Positions 1-8,349 of a stretch of 64,000 bases of DNA are shown here, in pieces. Position numbers and translations under genes: made by a program. Location: assembly GCF_013205025.1 (NCBI RefSeq), contig NZ_JABMLE010000003.1:310001-374000 (forward strand). Reading direction: 5' to 3'. Within the stretch, counting starts at the first letter, position 1. Each line of letters begins with the position of its first letter. The stretch comes from Rathayibacter sp. VKM Ac-2857. Its GTDB lineage: Bacteria; Actinomycetota; Actinomycetes; Actinomycetales; Microbacteriaceae. Under the pieces are notes generated by a model. It searched no databases, was not told where the DNA came from, and saw only the letters and a list, made by a program, of their open reading frames with translations.

Positions 1-248
1 ACCTCCTCCGCCTCCGGAGCGGGTGCCGTATGGCCGGCCGACCCGGACACGACGACCGCGCCGCCGTGCACGCGGCTGAGCAGGCCCTCGCGCTCCATCT
101 GCACGAGGTCGCGGCGGAGCGTGACCGTCGCCACGCCGAGCGCCTCGGTCAGCTGGGAGATGCGGACGGCGCCGTCGACGCCCAGCGCCGCGAGGATGTG
201 CGCCCGTCGCTCGGCGGCGAGGGGAGGGGACTGGGTCTGGTCGCTCAT
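1..248 (-). CDS. DeoR-family transcriptional regulator, N-terminal part (truncated by window edge)
   Basis: Reading the minus strand from ATG at 248 gives about 82 residues starting MSDQTQSPPLAAERRAHILA. They form a DeoR-type helix-turn-helix: RISQLTEALGVATVTLRRDL is the recognition region, followed by the family hallmark HGGAVVV. The effector-binding part lies outside the window. The ATG overlaps the TGA of the upstream lyase gene by 4 nt (ATGA), so the two are translationally coupled. It is the likely local regulator of the uronate locus, sensing a pathway sugar phosphate or keto-deoxy sugar; that role is inferred from position only. Confidence 0.85.
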   Translation of the reverse strand, partial: MSDQTQSPPLAAERRAHILAALGVDGAVRISQLTEALGVATVTLRRDLVQMEREGLLSRVHGGAVVVSGSAGHTAPAPEAEE

Positions 249-2224
249 CGTGGGTCTCCGATCGGTGGGTCCAGGTCTATCGCGATCCGCAGCTCCCTGC
301 GCGCGGTGGCGTCGATCTCCAGCAGCGTCAGCCGCTCGCCCCAGACGCTCGAGAGCATCGGATCGTCCAGCTCGCGGACGACGGTCTGGTGCTCGCAGGC
401 CGCGTCCCAGGCGATCCGGAGCGGCCGCGCGCCACCGAGCGGGCGGACCCGGGCGGCTCCGCGCTCGGTCACGACGTCTCCCGCGAGGAGCAGGCGGATC
501 GCGGTGCCGGGCTCATCGTCCTGATCGTCCCACGGGGCGAGGTCCCAGCGGTCCTCGAGCACGACCCTTGCGGAGGGGCGGTCGAGAGAGACGGTGCGGC
601 GCCAGGAGCGCAGGCCCGTCCCGGGGTAGGCGGCGGCGAGCTCGGCGGAGAAGGCGGCGGACGACTCGCTCAGCGCGACGGAGACGTCCACCGCGGCCGC
701 CTCCCGCCCGGGCGGCTGACCGAGGCCGCGGACGACGGGCAGGTTGTGCCACTCGCTGCGCATCGTCCAGATGCCGTACCTCTCCGGGCCGAAGGTGGCG
801 GCGGTGTAGGTGGGGCGGCCGGCGTCGACGACGACGGGCACGCCGTCGCTCGCCACCTGGAACGCGCCGACGTCGTTGTGGTTGTGGTGCTCGGCGTTGT
901 GGCCGCCCTTGGCGACGAGGGTCAGACCTTCCGCCGACCCTGCGGTCGTGCGGGCGAGGAGCACCTGGACGGACTCGAGCCAGACCTCGCGCGGGAGCGG
1001 CGGGTGCGCCGTGGGCGCCGCGGTCCAGAGCGGGTCGGTCGCTCCGCGCAGCAGGCGGCCGAGTCCCTCCTTCTCGAAGGCGGCGGGTGCGCCGGGGGAG
1101 CGCTGCGCGGCGGCGTGCGCCATCGCCGCGGTGTCGCCGACCCGGCGGCCGGCCCGGTGCACCGCGTGCCAGGGCTGGTCGCGCGACTGCAGGGCCTGGC
1201 CGTCGGCGTGCGCGACGTACCAGTCGCCGCCGAGGTGCGAGCGGTGCGGGAAGGCGACGGTCGCGCGCAGCGCCGGCACGGCCGAGGCGTCCCAGGCGCC
1301 GCCGGTCGCGTGCGCGAGGACGTCGAGCGCCTCGAGGGCGCGGCAGGCGCCGTTCCACCAGTAGGCGTAGCCCTCGTCGATCGCGCCGTCCTCCGGGAGC
1401 ACCGCGACGTAGCGGTCCAGTGCGGCGACGGCGCGGGTGACGACGGCGGCGCGCTCCTCCTCCTCGCCCGGCGCGTCGAGCAGGCGCAGCGCGGCGACCA
1501 GCACGTTGCCGGTGATCCAGGGGTTCCAGTTGTGCACGTCGCCGTCCAGGCCCAGCCAGTGCCAGTCGTCGCGGGCGAGGAACGGGGCGAGCACGCGCTC
1601 GCGGGTCTCGCGGCGGATCCTGCGGCGCAGCCCCGGGTAGCGGTCGTCGAGGCGCTCGCCGAGGACGTGGTCGAGCCAGGCGAGCTGGCCGGCGACCTCG
1701 CCCGCGCCGAGATCGAGGAAGGGGTCGGCGACGTCGGCGAGCACCGAGCCGTGCCGGCGGAGCGCGTCGTCGTGGGCCGGCCAGCACCAGGAGCTCTGCT
1801 CGCAGAGCAGCTGCACGCCGTCGGCGACCTCGTCGAGCCAGAAGTCGGCGTCTGCAGTGCCGCCGCCGGTGCTCGCAGCCAGCAGCACTGCGCGGCTCAG
1901 GCGACGCTGCCGCTCGAACGCGCGCTGCTCCCAGCCGTCCCGGTTCCCGTCGCGGTGCACGCGCACGGCCTGGCTCGCGAGCGGCTGCGGCCACGGCACG
2001 AGCAGGTCGGCGGTGGCGCGCTCGGCGAGCGCGGCCAGGGTCGGCGCGTCGGCCGCGGCCCAGGCGTCCCGGTCGGCGGCGGTCGGCACCGGCAGCGACT
2101 GCTCGGGAGAGAGGAGGAGCCCGCGCGCCGAGAGCGGACGGTCGGGCGAGAACGCGGCCGCGAGCGGGCCGCGGAAGGACTCGATCACGCCCGGCGACGA
2201 TGCCGGGGCGGGGTGCAGGGGCAT
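245..2224 (-). CDS. Heparinase II/III-family polysaccharide lyase
   Basis: About 659 residues with the heparinase II/III C-terminal beta-sandwich signature HHNHNDVGAF near residue 445, followed by VVVDAGRPTY. The N-terminal two thirds are the alpha-helical toroid usual in polysaccharide lyases of this type. No signal peptide is visible, so it probably acts on imported oligosaccharides, cleaving uronate linkages to leave 4,5-unsaturated ends. ATG at 2224 is preferred over ATG 2236 or TTG 2242: none has a ribosome site, but a good minus-strand -10 (TATGAT) ends 7 nt upstream of 2224, so a leaderless transcript fits. The 3' end overlaps the DeoR gene. The exact substrate (alginate, heparan-like, ulvan-like) cannot be read from sequence. 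Confidence 0.82.
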   Translation of the reverse strand: MPLHPAPASSPGVIESFRGPLAAAFSPDRPLSARGLLLSPEQSLPVPTAADRDAWAAADAPTLAALAERATADLLVPWPQPLASQAVRVHRDGNRDGWEQRAFERQRRLSRAVLLAASTGGGTADADFWLDEVADGVQLLCEQSSWCWPAHDDALRRHGSVLADVADPFLDLGAGEVAGQLAWLDHVLGERLDDRYPGLRRRIRRETRERVLAPFLARDDWHWLGLDGDVHNWNPWITGNVLVAALRLLDAPGEEEERAAVVTRAVAALDRYVAVLPEDGAIDEGYAYWWNGACRALEALDVLAHATGGAWDASAVPALRATVAFPHRSHLGGDWYVAHADGQALQSRDQPWHAVHRAGRRVGDTAAMAHAAAQRSPGAPAAFEKEGLGRLLRGATDPLWTAAPTAHPPLPREVWLESVQVLLARTTAGSAEGLTLVAKGGHNAEHHNHNDVGAFQVASDGVPVVVDAGRPTYTAATFGPERYGIWTMRSEWHNLPVVRGLGQPPGREAAAVDVSVALSESSAAFSAELAAAYPGTGLRSWRRTVSLDRPSARVVLEDRWDLAPWDDQDDEPGTAIRLLLAGDVVTERGAARVRPLGGARPLRIAWDAACEHQTVVRELDDPMLSSVWGERLTLLEIDATARRELRIAIDLDPPIGDPR

Positions 2225-2231
2225 GCAACTG

Positions 2232-2293
2232 ATCATAATCAATCATTTTGCTTCAACCAAATCCTTGAGGTGATCGATTTACGTATGTATAGT
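2232..2293. promoter_or_regulatory. Divergent promoter pair of the uronate locus
   Basis: Plus strand: -35 TTGAGG (2265-2270), 17-bp spacer, -10 TATAGT (2288-2293), then an AAAGGAG ribosome site before GTG 2353. Minus strand: -35 TTGGTT (2255-2260), 17-bp spacer, -10 TATGAT (2232-2237), with the lyase ATG 7 nt downstream, implying a leaderless message. The AT-rich stretch TGATCATAATCAATCA overlaps the minus -10 and could be a DeoR operator. Both promoters are read from the sequence; no transcript data are available. Confidence 0.6.
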
Positions 2294-2352
2294 CCTGTTC
2301 TGTTCAGCACCGCTCAGGCGGGGCGGACGTCACGATTCAAAGGAGAACCACC

Positions 2353-4416
2353 GTGGACGAGGGGAACCTCCGCGCCGACTGGACGCGCGAGCACTGGCTC
2401 GCCGTCGCGGACGCGCTCCTCGCCGCCGTGGCTCCCTACGCCAGCGCCGGCCACGGCCGGATCACGCTTCCCGGCGCCGAGGGCGGCTACGGCCGCGCGG
2501 TCGACGGCCTCGAGGGCTTCGCCCGCACCTTCCTGCTCGCCGGCTTCCGCATCGCCGGAGCGCGCGGCGAGGGCGTCGACGAGCTGATCGACTTCTACCG
2601 CCGCGGCGTCGAGACCGGCGTCGACCCCGACGCGGAGGACCGCTGGGTGCGGATCGACGAGCACGCCCAGGCCAAGGTCGAGGCGGCGTCGATCGCGCTG
2701 GTGCTCGACCTCACGCGGCCCTGGATCTGGGACCGCCTCGACGCCCGCACTCAGCAGCGCGTCGTCGACTACCTCGCCCCCGTCGTCGGCGACGACACGT
2801 ACCCGCAGACCAACTGGGTCTGGTTCCGCCTGGTCGTCGAGACCTTCCTCCGCTCGGTCGGCGGCCCGTGGTCGATGCAGGACATGACCGCCGATCTCGC
2901 CCGGCACGACTCCTTCGTCCGCGAGGACGGCTGGCTCGCCGACGGCGCCGAGCGCGCCTTCGACCACTACGTCGGCTGGGCCCTGCACGTGTACCCGGTG
3001 CTCTGGGCGCGGATGTCCGGCGCGGCCGAGCTGGCCGCCCCACGCGCGGCCGCCGACGTCGCCCGGCTCGACCGCTACCTCTCCGACGCCCTCGCGCTCG
3101 TCGGCGGCGACGGCTCGCCGCTGCTGCAGGGCCGCAGCCTGATCTACCGCTTCGCCGCCGCCGCGCCGTTCTGGGCCGGCGTGATCGCCGAGGTGCCCTC
3201 GCACTCCCCGGGTCGGCTGCGCCGCGCTGCGAGCGCGATCGTCGGGCACTTCGCCGAGAACGGCGCGCCCGGCGAGGACGGCCTGCTCTCGATGGGCTGG
3301 CACGACCCGTGGCGCGAGCTCGCGCAGTCCTACTCCGGCCCCGGCTCGCCGTACTGGGCGGTCAAGGGCATGCTCGGCATCCTGCTCCCGGCCGAGCACC
3401 CGGTCTGGTCCGCGCCGACGGAGCCGCTCCCGGCCGCCCTGCTCCCGATCGAGCAGGGCGACGACCTCCGCGCGATCGTCTCGCCCGGCTGGATCGTCTC
3501 CGGCACGCACGCCGACGGCATCGTCCGCGTCGTCAACCACGGCACCGACAAGGCCCTGCCCGGCGCGACGACCGGCGACTCCCCGCTCTACGCCCGCCTG
3601 GGCTACTCCACTGCCACCGCGCCGCTGCTCGACGAGCGCGGCTGGGCGGAGGCGCTCGAGCAGAGCGTCGCGCTGATCGACGCCGCGGACGACGCGACCC
3701 ACCGCACCGGCATGACGCTGACCGAGGTCCGCCTCGACGCGGACGGCCGGGTCGGTGTGGCCGGCTCGAGCTGGGACGCGCACTGGATCTCTCCGGAGCG
3801 CAGCAGCCACCGCCACGGCGAGGGCCTGCGCGGCGCCGTCCGCGTCGCCGGCCGGATCAGCGTGCACTCGCTGGTCCGCGGCCCGTGGGAGCTGCGCCTC
3901 GTGCGGGTCGATGAGCTCGCTGAGGGAGTGCGCCCGGAGCAGCTGCGGCTGCGCATCGGGGGCTGGGCGACGGCCGGCGAGCGGATCGACGCGACCGCGG
4001 ACGGCACGACGGCCCGAGCAACCGCGGGGGTCCTCACCAGCACCCTGACCCTCCTCACCCCCAGCGCCCTCACCCCCCGCGCCCTCCCCGAGGTCGTCGC
4101 CCGCGACGGCGCGAGCCCGCTCGGCCCCGCGGTCGGCGTGCCGACGCTCACCCTCCCGGCGGAGGTCGACGCCCTCGTCGTCGCGCTGGTCGGCCTCACC
4201 GCCGAAGAGACGGCCGGAGCGGAGCCCCTCTCCGCGGGCCCCGCGTCGGTCGACGTCGCCACTGACGGCGACGCCCTGTCCGTGACGGCGACCTGGCCCG
4301 ACGGCCTCGTCACCGAGCACCGACTCCCAGATTCCGGACGCGCCGCTCGGCAGCTCCGGTACCCGAGGACCCGAGGTGGAGTCCCGGACGCAGATGCAAA
4401 GGAGCAGCACGCATGA
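2353..4416 (+). CDS. DUF2264 domain-containing protein
   Basis: 687 residues from GTG 2353, chosen because AAAGGAG lies 8 nt upstream. It matches the DUF2264 family: an alpha/alpha-barrel N-terminal half (GFARTFLLAGFRIAG near residue 60; QTNWVWFRLVVETFLRSVGG near 155; MGWHDPW near 315) and a beta-rich C-terminal half. DUF2264 proteins recur in bacterial polysaccharide-utilisation loci, and the fold resembles glycan-processing lyases and hydrolases, but the reaction is not established. No signal peptide is seen. The stop overlaps the next ATG by 4 nt, so it is co-translated with the ABC transporter for the same substrate. Confidence 0.8.
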   Translation: MDEGNLRADWTREHWLAVADALLAAVAPYASAGHGRITLPGAEGGYGRAVDGLEGFARTFLLAGFRIAGARGEGVDELIDFYRRGVETGVDPDAEDRWVRIDEHAQAKVEAASIALVLDLTRPWIWDRLDARTQQRVVDYLAPVVGDDTYPQTNWVWFRLVVETFLRSVGGPWSMQDMTADLARHDSFVREDGWLADGAERAFDHYVGWALHVYPVLWARMSGAAELAAPRAAADVARLDRYLSDALALVGGDGSPLLQGRSLIYRFAAAAPFWAGVIAEVPSHSPGRLRRAASAIVGHFAENGAPGEDGLLSMGWHDPWRELAQSYSGPGSPYWAVKGMLGILLPAEHPVWSAPTEPLPAALLPIEQGDDLRAIVSPGWIVSGTHADGIVRVVNHGTDKALPGATTGDSPLYARLGYSTATAPLLDERGWAEALEQSVALIDAADDATHRTGMTLTEVRLDADGRVGVAGSSWDAHWISPERSSHRHGEGLRGAVRVAGRISVHSLVRGPWELRLVRVDELAEGVRPEQLRLRIGGWATAGERIDATADGTTARATAGVLTSTLTLLTPSALTPRALPEVVARDGASPLGPAVGVPTLTLPAEVDALVVALVGLTAEETAGAEPLSAGPASVDVATDGDALSVTATWPDGLVTEHRLPDSGRAARQLRYPRTRGGVPDADAKEQHA

Positions 4417-5714
4417 AGAGAAGACTGACCGCAGCCGGAGTGGCCCTGGTCGCCGCCCTGTCCCTCACCGCCTGCTCGGGCGGCGGTGGCGCTGACGCCC
4501 CCGCGGCCGACGGCCCGATCACGCTCAGCCTCTCCGGCTGGAGCCTGAGCACGACGCCGGAGTTCCAGGCGCTCGCCGACGCGTTCCACGAGAAGGACCC
4601 CGACGTCACGATCGAGGTCAAGGAGTACGACGCGACCAACTACGACACCCTGATGACCGCGGACCTCGCGGCCGGCAGCGGTCCGGACATCGTCACGCAG
4701 AAGAACGTCAAGAACGTCGTCACCTACCAGGCCGGCGGCCAGCTCCTCGACGTCTCGGACATCGAGCTGCCCGACGACCTCGGCGGCGTGGAGGCCTACC
4801 AGGTCGACGACAAGCAGTGGGCCGCGCCCTACCGCCAGGACTCCTGGGTCCTCTTCTACAACAAGGCCCTCTTCGACCAGGCCGGCGTCGCCTACCCCGA
4901 CGGCACCTGGACCTGGGACGACTACGAGGCCACCGCCGAGGAGCTGACCACGGCGCTCGCCGCGGCCGGCAGCAGCGCCGCCGGTACCTACGAGCACAGC
5001 TGGCAGTCGACGGTGCAGGGCTTCGCGAGCGCGCAGACCCCGGACATCGACATCCTCGACGCCGACTACGGCTACCTCGAGCCCTACTACGAGCGCGTTC
5101 TCGCGCTCCAGGACGCGGGTGCGCAGGCGGAGTACAACACGATCGTCGCGAACAAGCTCACCTACCAGGCCGAGTTCGGCAAGCAGAACGCCGCGATGAT
5201 GCCGATGGGCACCTGGTTCGTCGCGTCGCTGATCGCCCAGCAGGCGTCCGGCGACTCCGACACCTTCGACTGGGGCTTCGCGCCGATCCCGCAGTTCGAC
5301 GAGTCGACCACCGGCCTGGACCAGACCCCCGTGACCTTCGGCGACCCGACCGGCTTCGGCATCAACGCCGGCATCGACTCGGGCAAGCAGGCCGCGGCCA
5401 AGGAGTTCCTCGAGTTCGCGTCGAGCGAGGAGGGCGCGGAGGTCGTCGCCTCCCTCGGCATCACGCCCGCGCTGACCAGCGACGCGGTCGCCGAGACCTA
5501 CTTCGCGGTCGACAGCGCGCCGACCGACGAGGTCTCGAAGTTCGCCTGGTCCACGCACGACACCAAGCCGGAGAACCCGACCTCGGCCAAGACGGCCGCC
5601 GTCCAGAACGTGCTCCTCGACCTGCACACCGCCGTCATGTCGGGCTCGACGAGCCTCGATGACGCCGTGAAGACCGCCGAGGACCGCGTGAAGAACGAAG
5701 TCGGCACGAACTGA
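4413..5714 (+). CDS. Sugar ABC transporter substrate-binding lipoprotein
   Basis: 433 residues with a lipoprotein signal: KRR, hydrophobic core, lipobox LTAC with the lipidated Cys at 21, then a Gly/Ala linker. The rest is a family 1 (CUT1) solute-binding protein: ITLSLSGWSLSTTPEFQALA at the start of the mature fold, and WVLFYNKALFDQAGV near residue 145. It captures oligosaccharides outside the membrane for the two permeases downstream. AAAGGAG lies 8 nt before the ATG. No ATPase gene is present, as is usual for actinobacterial CUT1 systems that share an MsiK-type ATPase. Confidence 0.9.
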   Translation: MKRRLTAAGVALVAALSLTACSGGGGADAPAADGPITLSLSGWSLSTTPEFQALADAFHEKDPDVTIEVKEYDATNYDTLMTADLAAGSGPDIVTQKNVKNVVTYQAGGQLLDVSDIELPDDLGGVEAYQVDDKQWAAPYRQDSWVLFYNKALFDQAGVAYPDGTWTWDDYEATAEELTTALAAAGSSAAGTYEHSWQSTVQGFASAQTPDIDILDADYGYLEPYYERVLALQDAGAQAEYNTIVANKLTYQAEFGKQNAAMMPMGTWFVASLIAQQASGDSDTFDWGFAPIPQFDESTTGLDQTPVTFGDPTGFGINAGIDSGKQAAAKEFLEFASSEEGAEVVASLGITPALTSDAVAETYFAVDSAPTDEVSKFAWSTHDTKPENPTSAKTAAVQNVLLDLHTAVMSGSTSLDDAVKTAEDRVKNEVGTN

Positions 5715-5720
5715 CTCCCC

Positions 5721-5753
5721 GCGGTGGCCGGCCCCGAGCGGGCCGGCCACCGC
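5721..5753 (+). terminator. Intercistronic stem-loop after the binding-protein gene
   Basis: A perfect 14-bp GC stem (5721-5734 with 5740-5753) and a 5-nt loop, followed by a pyrimidine-rich run rather than a strict U tract. It lies 6 nt after the binding-protein stop and 35 nt before the permease ATG. Such hairpins commonly stabilise the 5' mRNA segment or partially terminate, giving more binding protein than permease. Confidence 0.7.
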
Positions 5754-5788
5754 CCCCTCTTCTTCCCCCCTCGGACCCTGGAGGTCTC

Positions 5789-6742
5789 ATGACGACCCTC
5801 GCCGCCGCGGACGCCGGCCCGTCGACTCCGCCGACGCCGTCGCCCCTGCCGCCCCGACGACGACGCTCCGCGTACGCCGTCCGGAACATGCTGATCGGCT
5901 GGACCTTCATCCTCCCGAACTTCCTGGGCTTCGCCGCGCTCACGCTCGTGCCGGTGATCACCCTCTTCTACATGTCGATGACCGACTGGAACGTCTTCGG
6001 TCAGGCGAACTGGGTCGGCATCGCGAACTTCCAGCGCCTGATCGGCGACGCGAGCTTCCGCATCGCGCTGCTGAACACGCTCTACTACGCGGCGCTGCAC
6101 ATCCCGTTGACGCTCGTCGTCTCGCTCGGGCTCGCGCTGCTGCTCAACAACAAGCTCCGCGGCGTCGCGTTCTTCCGCACCGCCGCGTTCTTCCCCTACA
6201 TCACCTCGATCGTCGCGATCGCCGTGGTCTGGAACCTGCTCTTCAGCCCGGAGTACGGCCCGATCAACCAGCTGCTCGGCCTGATCGGCGTCTCCGACCC
6301 GCCCGGCTGGCTGACCTCGTCCGAGTGGGCGATGCCCGCCGTCGTGATCATCAGCACCTGGCGGGACATGGGCTACTACATGATCCTGTTCCTCGCCGGG
6401 CTGCAGACCGTGCCGCGGGAGCTGCACGAGGCCGCCCGCGTCGACGGCGCCTCGGTCTGGCAGCGCTTCGTCAACGTGACGATCCCGTGCCTGCGGCCGA
6501 CCACCTTCTTCGTGACGGTGATGCTCACCATCAACTCGTTCAAGATCTTCGACCTGATCCTCGTGATGACGCAGGGCGGCCCGGGTCAGGCGACCCTCGT
6601 GCTCTCGCAGTTCATCTACCAGAAGGGCTTCCAGGAGAACCAGTTCGGCTACGCGTCGGCGGTCTCGGTCGTGCTCTTCCTGCTCTGCATCCTCGTGACG
6701 CTGGCCCAGTTCTTCCTCAACCGAAGGAGCGAGTCCCGATGA
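5789..6742 (+). CDS. Sugar ABC transporter permease, MalF type
   Basis: 317 residues with a Pro-rich cytoplasmic N-terminus, then six predicted transmembrane segments, beginning LIGWTFILPNFLGFAALTLV. The EAA loop contacting the ATPase is ELHEAARVDGASVWQRF near residue 212, followed by I-P-C-LRP. It is the first permease subunit of the uronate-oligomer importer. GGAGGT lies 7 nt before the ATG, and the TGA overlaps the next ATG. Confidence 0.92.
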   Translation: MTTLAAADAGPSTPPTPSPLPPRRRRSAYAVRNMLIGWTFILPNFLGFAALTLVPVITLFYMSMTDWNVFGQANWVGIANFQRLIGDASFRIALLNTLYYAALHIPLTLVVSLGLALLLNNKLRGVAFFRTAAFFPYITSIVAIAVVWNLLFSPEYGPINQLLGLIGVSDPPGWLTSSEWAMPAVVIISTWRDMGYYMILFLAGLQTVPRELHEAARVDGASVWQRFVNVTIPCLRPTTFFVTVMLTINSFKIFDLILVMTQGGPGQATLVLSQFIYQKGFQENQFGYASAVSVVLFLLCILVTLAQFFLNRRSESR

Positions 6743-7653
6743 CCGGACTTCTCATCCCCGACGGCGCTCCCACCGTCGTCGGCGTGAACGAGCCGCTGCC
6801 GCCGCGCCGCACGGAGGCCGGCCGCTCCCCGGCGCGCAAGGCCGGCCGCCTCCTCGGCTACGCCGTGATGATCATCGCCGCGGCCGCGCTGCTGCTGCCG
6901 TTCTTCTGGATGATCACGAGCTCGGTGAAGACGCCGAACGAGGTCTTCTCGGTGCCGGTGAAGTGGTTCCCGGAGACCTGGGTCTGGAGCAACTACGTCC
7001 AGATCTGGACCCAGTCGGGCATGCTCACCTGGATCCGGAACACGCTGCTGCTCGCGGTCGTCGTCACGATCCTGCAGGTGGTCACCGGCTCGTTCGCGGC
7101 CTACGGCTTCTCGCGGATGCGCTTCCCGGGCCGCGACGTGCTGTTCCTGGTCTACATCGGCACGATCGCGGTGCCGTGGCAGTCGTACATGATCCCGCAG
7201 TTCATCCTGCTGTCGAACCTCAAGGTCTCGAACACCCTCTGGGCGATCATCCTGATCCAGGCCTTCGGCGCCTTCGGCGTGTTCCTGATGAAGCAGTTCT
7301 ACGAGACGATCCCCGAGGAGCTCTCCGAGGCCGCGCGGATCGACGGGCTGAGCGAGTACGGCATCTGGGCGCGGATCATGGTGCCGCTGTCGATCCCCGC
7401 GATCGCGAGCCTCACCCTGCTCACCTTCGTCGCCACCTGGAACGACTACCTCGGACCGCTCATCTACCTGCGGAACCCGGACCTCTGGACGATCCAGCTG
7501 GGGCTGCAGAGCTTCGTCAGCACGCTCTACGACGCCAACTACGCGCTGCTGTTCGCGGGCCTGGTCATCTCGGTGGTCCCGATCGCCGTGATCTTCCTCC
7601 TCGGCCAGAAGTACTTCGTCGAGGGCATCGCGACCAGCGGACTGAAGGGCTGA
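6739..7653 (+). CDS. Sugar ABC transporter permease, MalG type
   Basis: 304 residues from ATG 6739, which overlaps the preceding stop (ATGA); the same reading frame stays open further upstream but that part is not coding. Six membrane segments, the first being GYAVMIIAAAALLLPFFWMI. The EAA loop is ELSEAARIDGLSEYGIW near residue 194. It forms the heterodimeric channel with the MalF-type subunit upstream. Confidence 0.92.
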   Translation: MTGLLIPDGAPTVVGVNEPLPPRRTEAGRSPARKAGRLLGYAVMIIAAAALLLPFFWMITSSVKTPNEVFSVPVKWFPETWVWSNYVQIWTQSGMLTWIRNTLLLAVVVTILQVVTGSFAAYGFSRMRFPGRDVLFLVYIGTIAVPWQSYMIPQFILLSNLKVSNTLWAIILIQAFGAFGVFLMKQFYETIPEELSEAARIDGLSEYGIWARIMVPLSIPAIASLTLLTFVATWNDYLGPLIYLRNPDLWTIQLGLQSFVSTLYDANYALLFAGLVISVVPIAVIFLLGQKYFVEGIATSGLKG

Positions 7654-7655
7654 TC

Positions 7656-8327
7656 GTGCGCCGCATCCCGAACGGCCTCTACGCCTCGCTCTTCGGCGTC
7701 GCCTACCTGATCCTGGTGACGAACGTGCTGCTCCTGGTCGCCTGCCTGCCGCTCGTGCTGCTGCTGGTGACGACGGATCCGGTGCTCTCCTGGCCGCTGC
7801 TCGCGGTGGCGCTGCCGCTCTGCGCGCCGGCCCTGATGGGCGCCGCCGCGGTCTTCGCGGCGCACTCGCGCGGCGAGACCGCGGTCGTGCGGACGTTCTG
7901 GCGGGCGTGGCGCGCGAGCTGGCGCCGCCCCGTCTGGCTGCTGGCCGCCGCCACCGCGGTCGTCGTGCTGGTGCTCGTCGACGTGCGCTTCCTCGCGCCG
8001 ACGCAGATCGGCGTGGTCGTCATCCCGTTCCTCGCGGTCATCGCCCTCCTCGTGGTCGGCTGCGTCCCGGTGGCGCTCGTCGCCCTCGCGGAGGCGGGCG
8101 GATCGACGTTGCGCCAGGCCGTGAAGGCGGCGGTGTTCCTCGCCGCCCGCCGCTGGCACCTGTCGGTGGTCTCGCTGCTGGTCCTCGCGTTCCAGGCGTA
8201 CCTCTTCACCGCCTCGCCCGCGCTCGCCCTCGGCGTCTCGGCCGCTCCCGCCCTCTACCTGGTCTGGGCGAACGCCCGGTTCACCCTCCGCCCCGCGCTC
8301 GCCGCCGACCAGCCGGTCGCGGCCTGA
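7656..8327 (+). CDS. YesL-like (DUF624) membrane protein
   Basis: 223 residues from GTG 7656, two nucleotides after the permease stop. It has four to five hydrophobic helices and the DUF624 pattern: an LYASLFGVAYLILVTNVLLL opening helix, a central F-x-RAWRASWRRP loop, and a C-terminal RRWHLSVVSLLVLAFQAYLF. YesL-type proteins accompany CUT1 transporters for pectin or uronate oligomers in Firmicutes and Actinobacteria; their molecular role is unknown. Confidence 0.8.
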   Translation: MRRIPNGLYASLFGVAYLILVTNVLLLVACLPLVLLLVTTDPVLSWPLLAVALPLCAPALMGAAAVFAAHSRGETAVVRTFWRAWRASWRRPVWLLAAATAVVVLVLVDVRFLAPTQIGVVVIPFLAVIALLVVGCVPVALVALAEAGGSTLRQAVKAAVFLAARRWHLSVVSLLVLAFQAYLFTASPALALGVSAAPALYLVWANARFTLRPALAADQPVAA

Positions 8328-8349
8328 CCTCCCACGAAGGACTCTCCCC

